Positions 35,701 to 44,238 of a stretch of DNA of 64,000 nucleotides are shown here, piece after piece (within the stretch, counting starts at the first letter, position 1; the number at the start of each line of letters is the position of its first letter). The notes beneath the pieces were generated by a model. It did not search any database. It saw only the letters and a list, made by a program, of their open reading frames with translations, and was not told the origin of the DNA. Position numbers and translations under genes: made by a program. The DNA is from ZC4RG30 sp963812195. GTDB lineage: Bacteria > Pseudomonadota > Gammaproteobacteria > Steroidobacterales > Steroidobacteraceae. The DNA lies in contig CAWEUI010000013.1 of the NCBI GenBank assembly GCA_963812195.1, forward strand, positions 62,001 through 126,000, given 5' to 3'.

Positions 35701-38170
35701 CCTGACCGAACCGCGCAGCGAACAGTTCGCCGCGCTGAAGCGTCCCCTGCATACCATCAAGGGCGGTGCGCGCATGGCCGGCGTGAAGTCGATGGGCGAT
35801 CTGGCCCACGAACTCGAATCGCTGATCATCGGCATCGAGCTGGGCAACGTAGCGCCCAGTCAGGACGCGCGCGCCACATTGCAGCGCTCGCTGGACGAGC
35901 TGGGCCGCATGCGTGATCAGCTGGCCGGCAATCAGCCGGTTGCGCCGGTGCGCGCACTGCTGGCACAGGTACGCGCACTGGCCGGCAACGCGTCGCCCGA
36001 GGCGGCGCCCGCGCCGGAACCCGCCGCGGCACCCTCATCACCGCCAGAGGCTGCGCCGCCGCCGCCCACACCCGCGCCCGAAGCAGCGGCTCCGGCACCC
36101 ACGCCCGCCGCACCGGACGTCGCAACCGACGTATCCGCGGCCCCTGAGGTCCCGCCGGCGCCCTCGCCGTCGAATGTCATCGAACTGCCGCGCGCGGAGC
36201 CACCCAGGCCCGCGCCTGCCGAGGCCGCGCCCGAGCAACCGGTTGCCCGGAGCGAGCCACCACCCCGGCCACCCGCGTTCGCGCGCCTGATGGCCGCGGC
36301 AGCGGTGCCGCCGGGCCGCGAACCGGCGCCACCGGCGCAGCCGGCCGAAATGGCGCGCGTCGACGCCGAACTGCTGAACCAGCTGCTGAACCAGGCCGGT
36401 GAGGTGAGCATTGCGCGCGCGCGCGTCGAGCAGCAGCTTGCCTCCACCGACTTCAACCTGGCCGAGCTGGCCCGCACGGTGACGCGCCTGAAGGAACAGC
36501 TGGCCAAGCTGGAAATCGAGACCGAGGCGCAGATCCTGCACCGGCACGAGACCGAGACCGGTCCGCACGAGGACTTCGATCCGCTGGAACTGGATCGTTA
36601 CTCCTCGATCCAGCAGTTCTCGCGCGCCCTGGCCGAAACGGCCAACGACGTGGCCAGCATCCAGGCGTTGCTGGAGAACCTGACGCGCGAGACCCAGGCG
36701 CAGCTGCAGCTGCAGGCGCGCACCATCATCGAGATGCAGAACGGGCTGATGCGCACGCGCATGGTGTCCTTCCAGCGTCACGTGCAGCGTCTGTCGCGCA
36801 TCGTGCGCCAGACCGCGGCCGATGAGGGCAAACAGGCCGAACTGGTGGTGGATGGCGCCACCGGCGAACTGGATCGTCAGGTGCTCGAGCGCATGCTGCC
36901 GCCCTTCGAGCACCTGCTGCGCAACGCGGTGGTGCATGGCATCGAGACGCCGGCCGAGCGCGTCGCGGCCGGCAAGTCCGAAACCGGCCAGATCCGGCTT
37001 TCACTGCGTCGCGAAGGCGCCGAGGTCATCGTCGACGTGCGCGACGATGGCGCGGGCATGAACCTGGAGCGCATCAAGCGCAAGGCGCTGGATCTGGGCC
37101 TGATCACGGAAGGGCAGCCGCTCACCGACGAAGAGGTGATGCAGCTGATCCTCGAGCCCGGTTTCTCGACCGCGCAGAATCTCACGCAGGCCGCCGGCCG
37201 CGGCGTCGGCATGGACGTGGTGGCCAACGAGGTGAAGAAGCTCGGCGGTTCACTGCTGATGGAGACGCAGGACGGCAAGGGCTCGCGCTTCATGGTGCGC
37301 CTGCCGCTGTCACTGTCGGTCGGTCACGCGGTGATCGTGCGGGTCGGCGATGAACAGTTCGCCCTGCCGATGCCCACCATCGAGGGCGTGGTGCGTGTGC
37401 CGCGCGAAGAGGTGCAGCAGCACCTGTTGAGCCAGGAGCCGTCCTACCAGTACGGCGGCCACAAGTATCGTCTGCAGCACCTGGCAAGCTTCGTGGGTCT
37501 CGACCCCGGTCCGCTGCCGGAGGAGGAGCCGACCCTGCCGGTGGTGCTGGTGCGCGCCGGCGAGCTGTCCACCGGCGTGGTGGCCGAGGAGATGATCGGC
37601 ACGCGCGAGATCGTGGTGAAGCCGGTGGGCCCGCAGATCGCCGGCATTCGCGGCGTGTCCGGGGCGACCATACTGGGCGATGGCCGCATCGTGGTGATCC
37701 TGGACATCGGCGCGCTGGTGCGCGCCGGCTGGCGCGGCCGCACCCAGACCATCGTGGCCCGCGAGCGACTGGACCGGCGCATCGTCGCGCTGGTGGTGGA
37801 CGACTCCATCACGGTGCGCCGCGTGACGCAGCGCCTGCTCGAGCGCAACGGCATGCGCGTGCTGACCGCGCGCGACGGGCAGGATGCGCTGGCAGTGATG
37901 GAAGAGAACGTGCCGGATATCGTGCTGCTGGACATCGAGATGCCCCGCATGGACGGTTACCAGGTCGCCGAGCAGATGCGTGCCGACGCGCGCCTGAAGC
38001 ACGTGCCGATCATCATGATCACCTCGCGCGTGGGCGAGAAGCATCGTGCGCGCGCGATGGAACTGGGCGTGGACGAGTACCTGGGCAAGCCATATCAGGA
38101 AAGCCAGCTGCTGGAGGCGATCGCGCCGCTGGTGGATCGCAGCCGCAACTCACGCGCGGCGGTCACTTAA
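32774..38170 (+). CDS. chpA: ChpA (PilL) hybrid histidine kinase of the Pil-Chp system
   Basis: A 1798-residue CheA-like kinase, against about 2470 in P. aeruginosa. The N-terminal 600 residues are alpha-helical and lack an obvious phosphorylation motif. Three Hpt-like sites follow: RAFHTLKGSGR (His 669), RACHTLSGSSK (His 824, second site less typical) and RPLHTIKGGAR (His 993). A Pro/Ala linker (about 1075-1185) leads to the dimer domain and the ATPase (FEHLLRNAVVHGIE; DVRDDGAGMNLERI; GRGVGMDVVANEV). A CheW domain and a C-terminal receiver (ALVVDDSITVRR; phospho-Asp 1720 in VLLDIEMPRMDG) close it. It should phosphorylate PilG and PilH under PilJ control. pilK and chpB, present around chpA in P. 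aeruginosa, are absent here. Confidence 0.94.
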   Translation: MAEAAASNASPQVSSQTLDAVAREINISLGEARVAIEAFLETPENAALLHRCRDELEQVQGVLRALELHGAALLAEEMHQVSVYLESTLTTRKNQAEALDALMRAIVQLPTYLDRVLAGGRDMALVLLPLLNDMRAVRGSALLSEGTLLSLNLKSDRQAAPEQPGPDEEKLSVQKWARRLRTQFQAGLVGWIRGERIEQHLAGLAEVASRFEKVATTQALFQLWWVVGAVIEALRERGLEGSVSIKRLLGLADREIRRLYEQGEKRFAMHPPVELLNNLLYYVARSATTGPRVTAVRESFRLGELLPVDENIEQERENLSAPSIKLMQTVGAAIREDLAKVKDVLDIFVRRGGAAPEELAPQVELLRKIGDTLGVLGLGEQRARVQAETTKLEALVASREQPSESALIDIAATLIQIEDRLDDDLVGKILPRGTAGASTGATGQLPDADFQLVQAAVLRECVVNLARVKEYVAQQVGGTLDTAGFDSWQELMHGIQAGLSILGKTRAEQCMVRITAHLKRIMQAGAGPAAMVGLGLDRLADAIVSVEYYMETLQAGRSDPWYMLDNAESALAAVDAQPVQGGAPEAAGRQETGTMVLDRPGAAPPAPAAPAPQAAAASAAAAHAEDPQLLGVFLEEAHEEADKIRKSLPAWDEDPTLDEELVTTRRAFHTLKGSGRVVGATALAEFAWAIENLLNRLLDKTLTRSPPILGVLREAPDAVAQLIEQLQSGRAPAADVAGIASRAQLLAAGKSPDEAAPATTGQATALTGSVAVPAVPAPEPEPSLGDIYSRETASHVSTVRAWLAKVKGQPAPHVLPEPVYRACHTLSGSSKAAAARHGVRLAEPLNHWLRKAYDSGVGVPDADIALIEECMSALEKVGRNLDENTGYFASHGALRERIAQAETQLDKRIAESSSISNASTGDAAEAAADAPAAAPAAPVEAQEEPDTSYDPEVAAIFSDEATELLEACQASFQGISLTEPRSEQFAALKRPLHTIKGGARMAGVKSMGDLAHELESLIIGIELGNVAPSQDARATLQRSLDELGRMRDQLAGNQPVAPVRALLAQVRALAGNASPEAAPAPEPAAAPSSPPEAAPPPPTPAPEAAAPAPTPAAPDVATDVSAAPEVPPAPSPSNVIELPRAEPPRPAPAEAAPEQPVARSEPPPRPPAFARLMAAAAVPPGREPAPPAQPAEMARVDAELLNQLLNQAGEVSIARARVEQQLASTDFNLAELARTVTRLKEQLAKLEIETEAQILHRHETETGPHEDFDPLELDRYSSIQQFSRALAETANDVASIQALLENLTRETQAQLQLQARTIIEMQNGLMRTRMVSFQRHVQRLSRIVRQTAADEGKQAELVVDGATGELDRQVLERMLPPFEHLLRNAVVHGIETPAERVAAGKSETGQIRLSLRREGAEVIVDVRDDGAGMNLERIKRKALDLGLITEGQPLTDEEVMQLILEPGFSTAQNLTQAAGRGVGMDVVANEVKKLGGSLLMETQDGKGSRFMVRLPLSLSVGHAVIVRVGDEQFALPMPTIEGVVRVPREEVQQHLLSQEPSYQYGGHKYRLQHLASFVGLDPGPLPEEEPTLPVVLVRAGELSTGVVAEEMIGTREIVVKPVGPQIAGIRGVSGATILGDGRIVVILDIGALVRAGWRGRTQTIVARERLDRRIVALVVDDSITVRRVTQRLLERNGMRVLTARDGQDALAVMEENVPDIVLLDIEMPRMDGYQVAEQMRADARLKHVPIIMITSRVGEKHRARAMELGVDEYLGKPYQESQLLEAIAPLVDRSRNSRAAVT

Positions 38171-38188
38171 GTATTCCGGGAGGATTGC

Positions 38189-38668
38189 ATGGCGCAGGAA
38201 CTGCCCGGCGAGATCTACGGGCTCATGGTGCCGCTGGAGAATGACCGGTTGCTGATTCCGCGTGGCTGTGTCGCCGAGGTAGTCGGTTACCAGACGCCGC
38301 AGGAGATGACCGGCGCGCCGCCCTGGCATCTGGGCGTGGTGCGCTGGAACGACCGCAAGGTGCCGCTGGTGTCCTTCGAGGGTTGCGCCGGCGGCGACGT
38401 GGCCCCGCCCACACAGCGCTCGCGCGTGGTCGTGCTCAATGCGTTGTCGGAGAAGCTCCCCGGGGCGCTGGCCATCCTCTCGCAGGGGTTCCCGCGCCTG
38501 GTGCGCATCAGCCCGGAATTCGTCAAGCGCGACGCGCAGCGCAGCTTCGCCGAGGACAGCCCGATCGCCTGTCAGCTGCAGCTGCTCGACGAGAATCCGG
38601 TGGTGCCGGACCTGGACCGGCTGGAGCAGATGGTGGCCGAGGAGACCCAGCCGCTGCCCGAGGAGTGA
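38189..38668 (+). CDS. chpC: CheW-like protein ChpC
   Basis: A 159-residue CheW-like protein (GEIYGLMVPLENDRLLIPRGCVAEVVGY; GVVRWNDRKVPLVSFEGC; PRLVRISPEF), resembling ChpC, the second coupling protein of the Pil-Chp cluster. It starts at ATG 38189 with a strong GGGAGGA site, 18 bases behind chpA. It probably links a further receptor to ChpA. It ends the operon; the convergent rsmE stop is only 23 bases away. The expected methylesterase gene chpB is not between them. Confidence 0.88.
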   Translation: MAQELPGEIYGLMVPLENDRLLIPRGCVAEVVGYQTPQEMTGAPPWHLGVVRWNDRKVPLVSFEGCAGGDVAPPTQRSRVVVLNALSEKLPGALAILSQGFPRLVRISPEFVKRDAQRSFAEDSPIACQLQLLDENPVVPDLDRLEQMVAEETQPLPEE

Positions 38669-38691
38669 GGGCCTGGTGTACTACTGCGCAT

Positions 38692-39451
38692 TCAGCGCAG
38701 GTCACCGCAGACGAGTTGCAACGCGGCCAGGCCCGCCAGCGCGGCGGTTTCGGTGCGCAGCACCCGCGGCCCCAGTCGCCAGGGCTGGAAGCCCGCAGCC
38801 TGCGCGGCCTGCATCTCCTCCGGCGCCAGGCCGCCTTCCGGGCCCACCAGCAGCGCAATGCTGCGCGGTGAGTCCGTGCTCCCGGAGCCTGCCACCAGCC
38901 ATGCCGGCAGCGGGTCGGCGCCTGCCTCGGGCGCCATCACCAGCTTGAGCCCGGCCTCGCTGGCGTCCAGCGCGGCACCCAGTGCCACCGGATGCGCGAT
39001 TGCCGGAACACGATTGCGCCCGCATTGCTCGCAGGCAGCGCCAGCCACGCCCTGCCAGTGCTGTTGCTTGCGCTGTGCCGCCTGCGCGGTGAGCCGTACG
39101 TTGCTGCGCCTGGTCAGGACCGGGACGATGCGTCCGGCACCCAGCTCCGTGGCCTTCTGCACGATCTGGTCCATCTTGTCGCCACGGGCGATGCCCTGCA
39201 GCAGGGTCGGTGGACAGCGGCGATTCGCGCTCGAGCCGCTCCAGCGCGCCGGACTGCGACCGTGACCTCCCCGCGCCGGGCGGACTCGATAGTTGCCGCG
39301 TGCTCGCCGCCGCGCCCGTTGAAGAGGACCAGCGGATCGCCGGGCCCCAGGCGCAGGACCCGCGCCAGGTGTTGCGCCGGACCGGGCGGCAGCAGCAAGC
39401 AGCGGCCTGCCTCGCAAGGGTGCGTCCGACCAGCACCCGCGTCAGTCGCAT
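38692..39451 (-). CDS. rsmE: 16S rRNA m3U1498 methyltransferase RsmE (about three frame breaks)
   Basis: A SPOUT-fold enzyme of about 250 residues that methylates U1498 of 16S rRNA. The N-terminal RNA-binding part (MRLTRVLVGRTL, then HLARVLRLGPGDPLVLFNG) and the methyltransferase core (GDKMDQIVQKATELGAGRIVPV; ALLVGPEGGLAPEEM; LGPRVLRTETAAL) are clear. The pieces lie in different frames: a base is missing near 39412, one is extra near 39262 and one near 39213 (should read LSTTLLQGIARGDKMD). Every family motif survives, so sequencing error is more likely than a dead gene. Start ATG 39451 overlaps the bioA end by 10 bases. rsmE next to bioA after the chp genes also occurs in P. aeruginosa. Confidence 0.85.
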
Positions 39452-40828
39452 GTCGCGGCCTCGATGCCGCCGCGCGCCACCCTGACAAGAAAATCGATCT
39501 CCTCGGGCTCGATCACATACGGCGGCATGAAGTAGACGACATTGCCGATGGGCCGCAGCAGCACGCCATGCTGCAGAGCGCATGCAGGTAGACGCTGCAG
39601 GCCGCGGCGCTCGTGGCAGTCGGAAGCGGCGTGTGCCGGTGGCCTTGTCGCGCACCAGTTCGATGGCCAGCGATCATGCCGGTCTGGCGCATCTCGGCGA
39701 CGTGAGGATGGTCGGCGAGCCGGCCAGGCTGGCCGCCGATGTGCGCGGCCAGTGCGCGGTTGCGCTCGATGCACCGGCTCGTCGCGAAGATGCTCGAGCG
39801 TGGCCAGCGCCGCGCGCGCAGGCCAGCGCATTGCCGGTGTAGCTGTGCGAGTGCAGGAAGGCATTTGAGCTTGAGTACTCGTCATAGAAGGCGTCGTAGA
39901 CCGCGCGAGTCGGTCAGCACGGCGGACAGCGGCAGGAAGCCGCCGGTCAGGCCCTTGGAAAGGCAGAGGAAATCCGGCGAGATGCGTCGCCTGCTCGCAG
40001 GCGAACAGCGTGCCGGTGCGGCCGAACCCGACGGCGATCTCGTCGGCGATCAGGTGCACGCCGAACTCGTCGCACAGCTCGCGCAACATCGACAGATAGG
40101 ACGGATCGTACATGCGCATGCCGCCGGCGCACTGCACCAGCGGCTCGACGATGACCGCGCAGACTTCGCCGGCATGGCGCGACGAGCGCGTCGCGCATGC
40201 CTCGAGGCCTGCGCAGCGAGTGCTTCCTGCGCAGCTTTCGCCCGGCTCGCGCTCGTAGCAGTCCGGCGAGGCGACGGAGATCACGTCCATCAGCAGCGGC
40301 TCGTAGATCTGCCTTGTACAGCGCGACGTCGGCCACCGACAAGCGCGCCGAGCGTTTCGCCGTGATAGCTGTTGGCCAGCGTGATGAAGCGCGTCTTGCC
40401 CGGCCGGCCGACAGTTGCGCCAGTAGTGGAAGCTCATCTTCACGCGCGACCTCGATCGGCGCTGGAGCCGTTGTCGGCATAGAACAGCGCGCCAGTCCTG
40501 CGGGGCGAGCTGCAGCAGTGTCCTCGGCGAGGCTGACCGCCGGTTCGTGCGTGAAGCCGGCAAAGATCACGTGTTCGAGGCGGTCGAGCTGGTCCTGTTA
40601 CCGCCGCTGCCGATGCGCGGATTGGCATGGCCGAACAGGTTGACCCACCAGGAGCTGATTGCGTCCAGCTAGCGCCGGCCGTCGATGCCTACCAGCCACG
40701 CGCCTTCGCCGCGCCGGATCGGCAGCAGCGGCAGCCGCGCGCGTGGTCCTTCATCTGCGTGCACGGGTGCCACAGCACGGCCAGATCGCGGCCACCAGCT
40801 CGTCGGGCTTGTCGGGGAATGCACTCAT
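39442..40828 (-). CDS. bioA: Adenosylmethionine-8-amino-7-oxononanoate aminotransferase BioA, frame broken many times
   Basis: A PLP enzyme of biotin synthesis that turns KAPA into DAPA using SAM as amino donor. Motifs can be followed through all three frames: LWHPCTQMKDH near the start, DAISSWWVNLFGHANPRIG, FYADNGSSAIEVALKMSFHYW, LANSYHGETLGAL, AVIVEPLVQCAGGMRMYDP, LIADEIAVGFGRTG (PLP-binding Asp), LCLSKGLTGG (PLP Lys, codon at 39954-39956) and VVYFMPPYVIEPEEIDF. Roughly ten or more single-base changes of frame occur, mostly insertions, plus an in-frame TAG at 40669-40671 where Tyr (TAC) is expected. Because all active-site residues remain, I read this as poor sequence quality first and a young pseudogene second. 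Start ATG 40828. Confidence 0.8.
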
Positions 40829-40871
40829 GGGCTCATAATGATCCCAGACCTGGACGATCCGTGGGGGGATC

Positions 40872-43095
40872 ATGGCAAGTTCGAAGCTGTTCGTGGCGGG
40901 GGCCGTGCTGGCGCTCGCGGGCTCTGGCCGGCTGCAACAAGGCGCCGGAATCGACCGCTCCAACACCCACCGGCAAGGTCGATGCGGCGCGGCTCGCCGA
41001 TATCGCGGCCGAGCCCGGCCAGTGGCTGACCACCGGACGCGATTCCGGCAAGACGCATTACTCGCCGCTGAAGCTGATCAATCGCGACAACGTGGCCAAG
41101 GTCGGCTTTGCCTGGGAATACAAGACCGGCACCAACCGCGGCATGCAGGCGACCCCGCTGGTCATCGACGGCGTGATGTACACCTCCGGCGTGGCCGGCC
41201 GGGTCTACGCGCTGGATGCCGCCAACGGCAAGCTGCTGTGGCAGTTCGAGCCCTCGCTGAAGTTGAAGAATGCGCGCGGTGCCTGCTGCGACATCGTCAA
41301 TCGCGGCGTGGCGGTGTGGAACGGCAAGGTCTACGTCGGCGGCTTCGAAGGCATCCTGTATGCGCTCGATGCGAAAGACGGCAAGGTGCTGTGGCAGGCC
41401 GATACCCTGATCGACAAGACCCGCGCCTATTCGGTCACCGGTGCGCCGCAGGTCGCCGGCAAGGTGGTGGTGATCGGCAACGGCGGCGCGGAATTCGATT
41501 CGCGCGGCTATGTCTCGGCCTATGACCTGGATACCGGCAAGCTGGCGTGGCGCTTCTACACCACGCCCTCCGATCCGGCCAGGCCGCAGGACAACAAGGC
41601 GTTGCAGGACATCGCGCTGAAGACCTGGGATCCGAAGCGCGACTGGAGCTATGGTGGCGGCGGCAATGCCTGGGATGGCCTGGGCTACGACCCCAAGACC
41701 AACCTGGTGTTCTTCGGTACCGCGAACGGCTCGCCCTGGAACGCGAAATACCGCAGTCCGGCCGGCGGCGACAACCTGTTCCTGGCTTCCATCGTGGCAC
41801 TGCACGCCGATACCGGCGAGTACGCCTGGCACTACCAGGAGACCCCCGGCGAGCGCTGGGATTACGACGCCACGCCGCAGTTCATGCTGGCCACGCTGAA
41901 GATCGACGGTACCGATCGCGACGTGCTGATGCAGGCCTCCAAGAACGGCTTCTTCTATGTGCTGGATCGCACCAACGGCAAGCTGCTCTCGGCGGACAAG
42001 TTCGTCGCCGCCAACTGGGCCAGGGGAGTCGACCTGAAGACCGGCCGCCCCATCATCAATCCGGCCGCGGATTACACCCGTGGCAAGCCGGCGATCGTGT
42101 TTCCCTCCGGCGTGGGCGGACACAACTTCAACCCGATGTCGCTGTCCGCCGATACCGGCCTGGTGTATCTGGCTGCCGTGCACAGCGGCATGATGATCGC
42201 GGCCACCAAGCCGCAGCCGCGCGGGCAGGGCCAGATGGCCGGTGGCTTCCAGGTTGCCTTCGTCACCGGTCCGATCACCGCCTCGACGGTGGCCCCGGCG
42301 TTCAAGTCGCTGGCCAGTCCCTCGTACCTGAAGACCGTGCCCAGTCTGAACGTGCATTCCTCGCTTGAAGGCCTGGGATCCGGTGGCCCGCAAGGTCGTC
42401 TGGGAGCATGACTACCCGTCGTTCAACGACCACGGCGGGGTGTTGTCCACCGCGGGCCGGCTGGTGGTCCAGGGCAGCATCGACGGGCACCTGCGCTTCT
42501 TCGACGACAGCACCGGCGAGGTGCTCAAGGACATCGACACCGGCAGTTCGCTGATTGCCGCGCCGATGACCTACACCGTGGACGGCGTGCAGTACATCGC
42601 CATCCTGGCCGGCACCGGCGGTGGCGGCTGGAACCTGTGGACGCCGGACAAGGTTGCCGCGGTGCGCGGCAATGACAATCGCATCCTGGTGTTCCGCCTG
42701 GACGGTGGCGACACGCCCATTCCGCCGAAGCTGCCGCCGGTCGGAGCCGATTCCCGAGCCGCCCGCGCAGGTGGGCACCGCGGCGGACATCGCCACCGGC
42801 GCGCAGTTGTTCGACCAGCACTGCGGTAGCTGTCACGCCAACTTCGTGCCTTCGCCGGTGCCGGACCTGCGGCGCTCGGCGCTGATCCGCGACGCGGCGT
42901 CGTTCGCCAGCGTGGTGCGTGGCGGTGCGCTGGAGAAGCAGGGCATGCCCAGCTGGGATGATCTGCTCAGCGCCGACGACGTGGAGAAGATCCGCGCGGA
43001 CATGATTTCAGTGGCGCGCGAGGCCTACGCCGAGCAGCAGAAGGGCTGCGTCTGCGCAGGCGGCGCAGCCGGAAGCGAAGGAAGGCCACCTGTAG
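40872..43095 (+). CDS. PQQ-dependent alcohol dehydrogenase with C-terminal haem c, probable lipoprotein (about four frame breaks)
   Basis: A type II quinohaemoprotein alcohol dehydrogenase of about 735 residues. The beta-propeller shows the vicinal disulphide pair CC (about 138-139, in ARGACCDIVNRG) that lies over PQQ, tryptophan-docking repeats (ALDAANGKLLWQF; ALDAKDGKVLW) and GERWDYDATPQFML. The C-terminal domain has haem motif CGSCH (near 42825). With the extra base near 40931 removed, the N-terminus ends LALAGLAGCNK, a lipobox, so it may be membrane-anchored. Other insertions lie near 42369, 42748 and 43044; the repaired end is GHL at 43095. It would oxidise alcohols in the periplasm. No PQQ biosynthesis gene is in the window. 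Divergent from bioA, 43 bases apart. Confidence 0.85.
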
Positions 43096-43109
43096 CGTTC
43101 GATGCATGG

Positions 43110-43139
43110 GGAGGAGGCCGCATTCACTGCGGCTCCTCC
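43110..43139. terminator. Possible shared hairpin between convergent genes
   Basis: GGAGGAGGCCGC (43110-43121) can pair with GCGGCTCCTCC (43129-43139) around a 7-base loop, with one bulged G. It lies between the dehydrogenase end and the TraB-like gene end, overlapping the last codons of the latter, where a terminator for both strands would be expected. No T run follows on either side, so termination is unproven. The bulge may itself be an inserted-base error. Confidence 0.35.
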
Positions 43140-44143
43140 ACCGTGTAGCCGGCGGCGCGCCAGCCGGCGATGGCGCCGTTCTCGTCCAGCAGCCTGTCGA
43201 TGGGCATGGCGGTGAAGCTGACGTCGTAAGTCAGCAGCATCCAGGCAGAAGATGCCGGCGCGATCCTTCTCCACCTGGCTTCTGGTCTGTTCGATCCGGT
43301 CTCCGAGCCGGGGCTGCAGCGCATCCAGCAGCGCATTGAGGCAATCGGTCCGGTCCACCGCGCTGGGCAGCGCGCGCAGTGTCGACGATATCTCCCACCG
43401 CCCAGGCCTCCGCGCGGCGCTTGATGATCGGCAATTCGCGGTCGATGTAGTCGAGCGTGCTGGTCAGGCAGGCTACTTCCTTGTCGCGCGGTATCCTGGC
43501 CAGGTCCGCGATCAGGCCCCTGGGGTCCTGCAATGGCACCTCGAACTGCCGCTCGCGGATGCGCACCTTGTGCTGTCTGGCCAGCTTCTCCACCGTCGGC
43601 CACACCGGACTCTGCTCCTTCAAACCGGACTTCTTCAATGCCTGGTGAAAGAGCTGGTCGGCGGCGAACAGCGGCCGGAACTTGTCGTCCGGATCCGGTG
43701 CCCTGCCATGGAAACGCTGGTACCGGGCGCTGTAGCGTGCGTAGACATCGGCCGGCAGCACATCGCGCAAGGTCGATCCGTCGGGGTTGTTGCGCGCACG
43801 CAGGGCCGCGGGAATCAGGCGCAGCGCCCCGAATACGCCGATGTTCGCCCCGGCACGAACGCTGGGGTTGCCCAGGATCTCGCCGGTCATGCCGATCACC
43901 GCATCCACCTGCTTGGAGCGCCAGGTGATCTTCGCGGGCACCGGCGCGACCGTACCCATGATCCACATGGTGTGATCGCCCTTGCTGACCTTCCACATGG
44001 CAGGCCCCGGCTGTTCGCCGGTGACCACGACTTCGTTGAGGACGTTGTCGCCCGGTAGCCGGTGCAGGTCGCGCCGGCGCGCACCAGAGCATGGCAAGCA
44101 GGACGGAGGGCGAGAGTTTCGCCAGAGCACGTTTGGCAGGCAT
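43124..44143 (-). CDS. Exported TraB/GumN-family protein (about three frame breaks)
   Basis: A protein of about 338 residues with a signal peptide (KLSPSVLLAMLWCAPA) and the TraB/GumN fold: MWIMGTVAPVPAKITWRSKQVDAVI near the start, ALKKSGL and SPVWPTVEKLARQH in the middle, and AGIFCLD, YDVSFTAMPIDRLLDENGAIAGW near the end. The family is thought to be peptidase-like, related to the Tiki fold, but its substrate is unknown. Frames change near 44065, 43380 and 43238; each fits one inserted base. It is divergent from ampD across a region with a 10-base inverted repeat, and converges on the alcohol dehydrogenase. Confidence 0.78.
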   Translation of the reverse strand: MPAKRALAKLSPSVLLAMLWCAPARPAPATGRQRPQRSRGHRRTAGACHVEGQQGRSHHVDHGYGRAGAREDHLALQAGGCGDRHDRRDPGQPQRSCRGEHRRIRGAAPDSRGPACAQQPRRIDLARCAAGRCLRTLQRPVPAFPWQGTGSGRQVPAAVRRRPALSPGIEEVRFEGAESGVADGGEAGQTAQGAHPRAAVRGAIAGPQGPDRGPGQDTARQGSSLPDQHARLHRPRIADHQAPRGGLGGGRYRRHCARCPARWTGPIASMRCWMRCSPGSETGSNRPEARWRRIAPASSAWMLLTYDVSFTAMPIDRLLDENGAIAGWRAAGYTVEEPQ

Positions 44144-44195
44144 TATGCGTTCCCGATGTGTCCGGATTTGCATTTCCGCGGGTGGTCGACATGTA

Positions 44196-44228
44196 GCACT
44201 GGTGGCAGGTACCGACAACCACCAGTGC
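44196..44228. promoter_or_regulatory. 10-base inverted repeat upstream of ampD
   Basis: GCACTGGTGG (44196-44205) and CCACCAGTGC (44219-44228) are perfect inverted repeats with a 13-base centre, ending 10 bases before the ampD start in the 95-base divergent region. It could be an operator or an RNA hairpin that hides the ampD ribosome-binding site, since no clear Shine-Dalgarno sequence is seen outside it. No regulator is assigned. Confidence 0.4.
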
Positions 44229-44238
44229 GGTATACACC

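Noticed and set aside
32117..35809. A 1230-codon open frame on the minus strand opposite pilJ and chpA
   Set aside because: The plus strand encodes clear Pil-Chp domains; the minus frame has no domain and a composition typical of antisense shadow frames.
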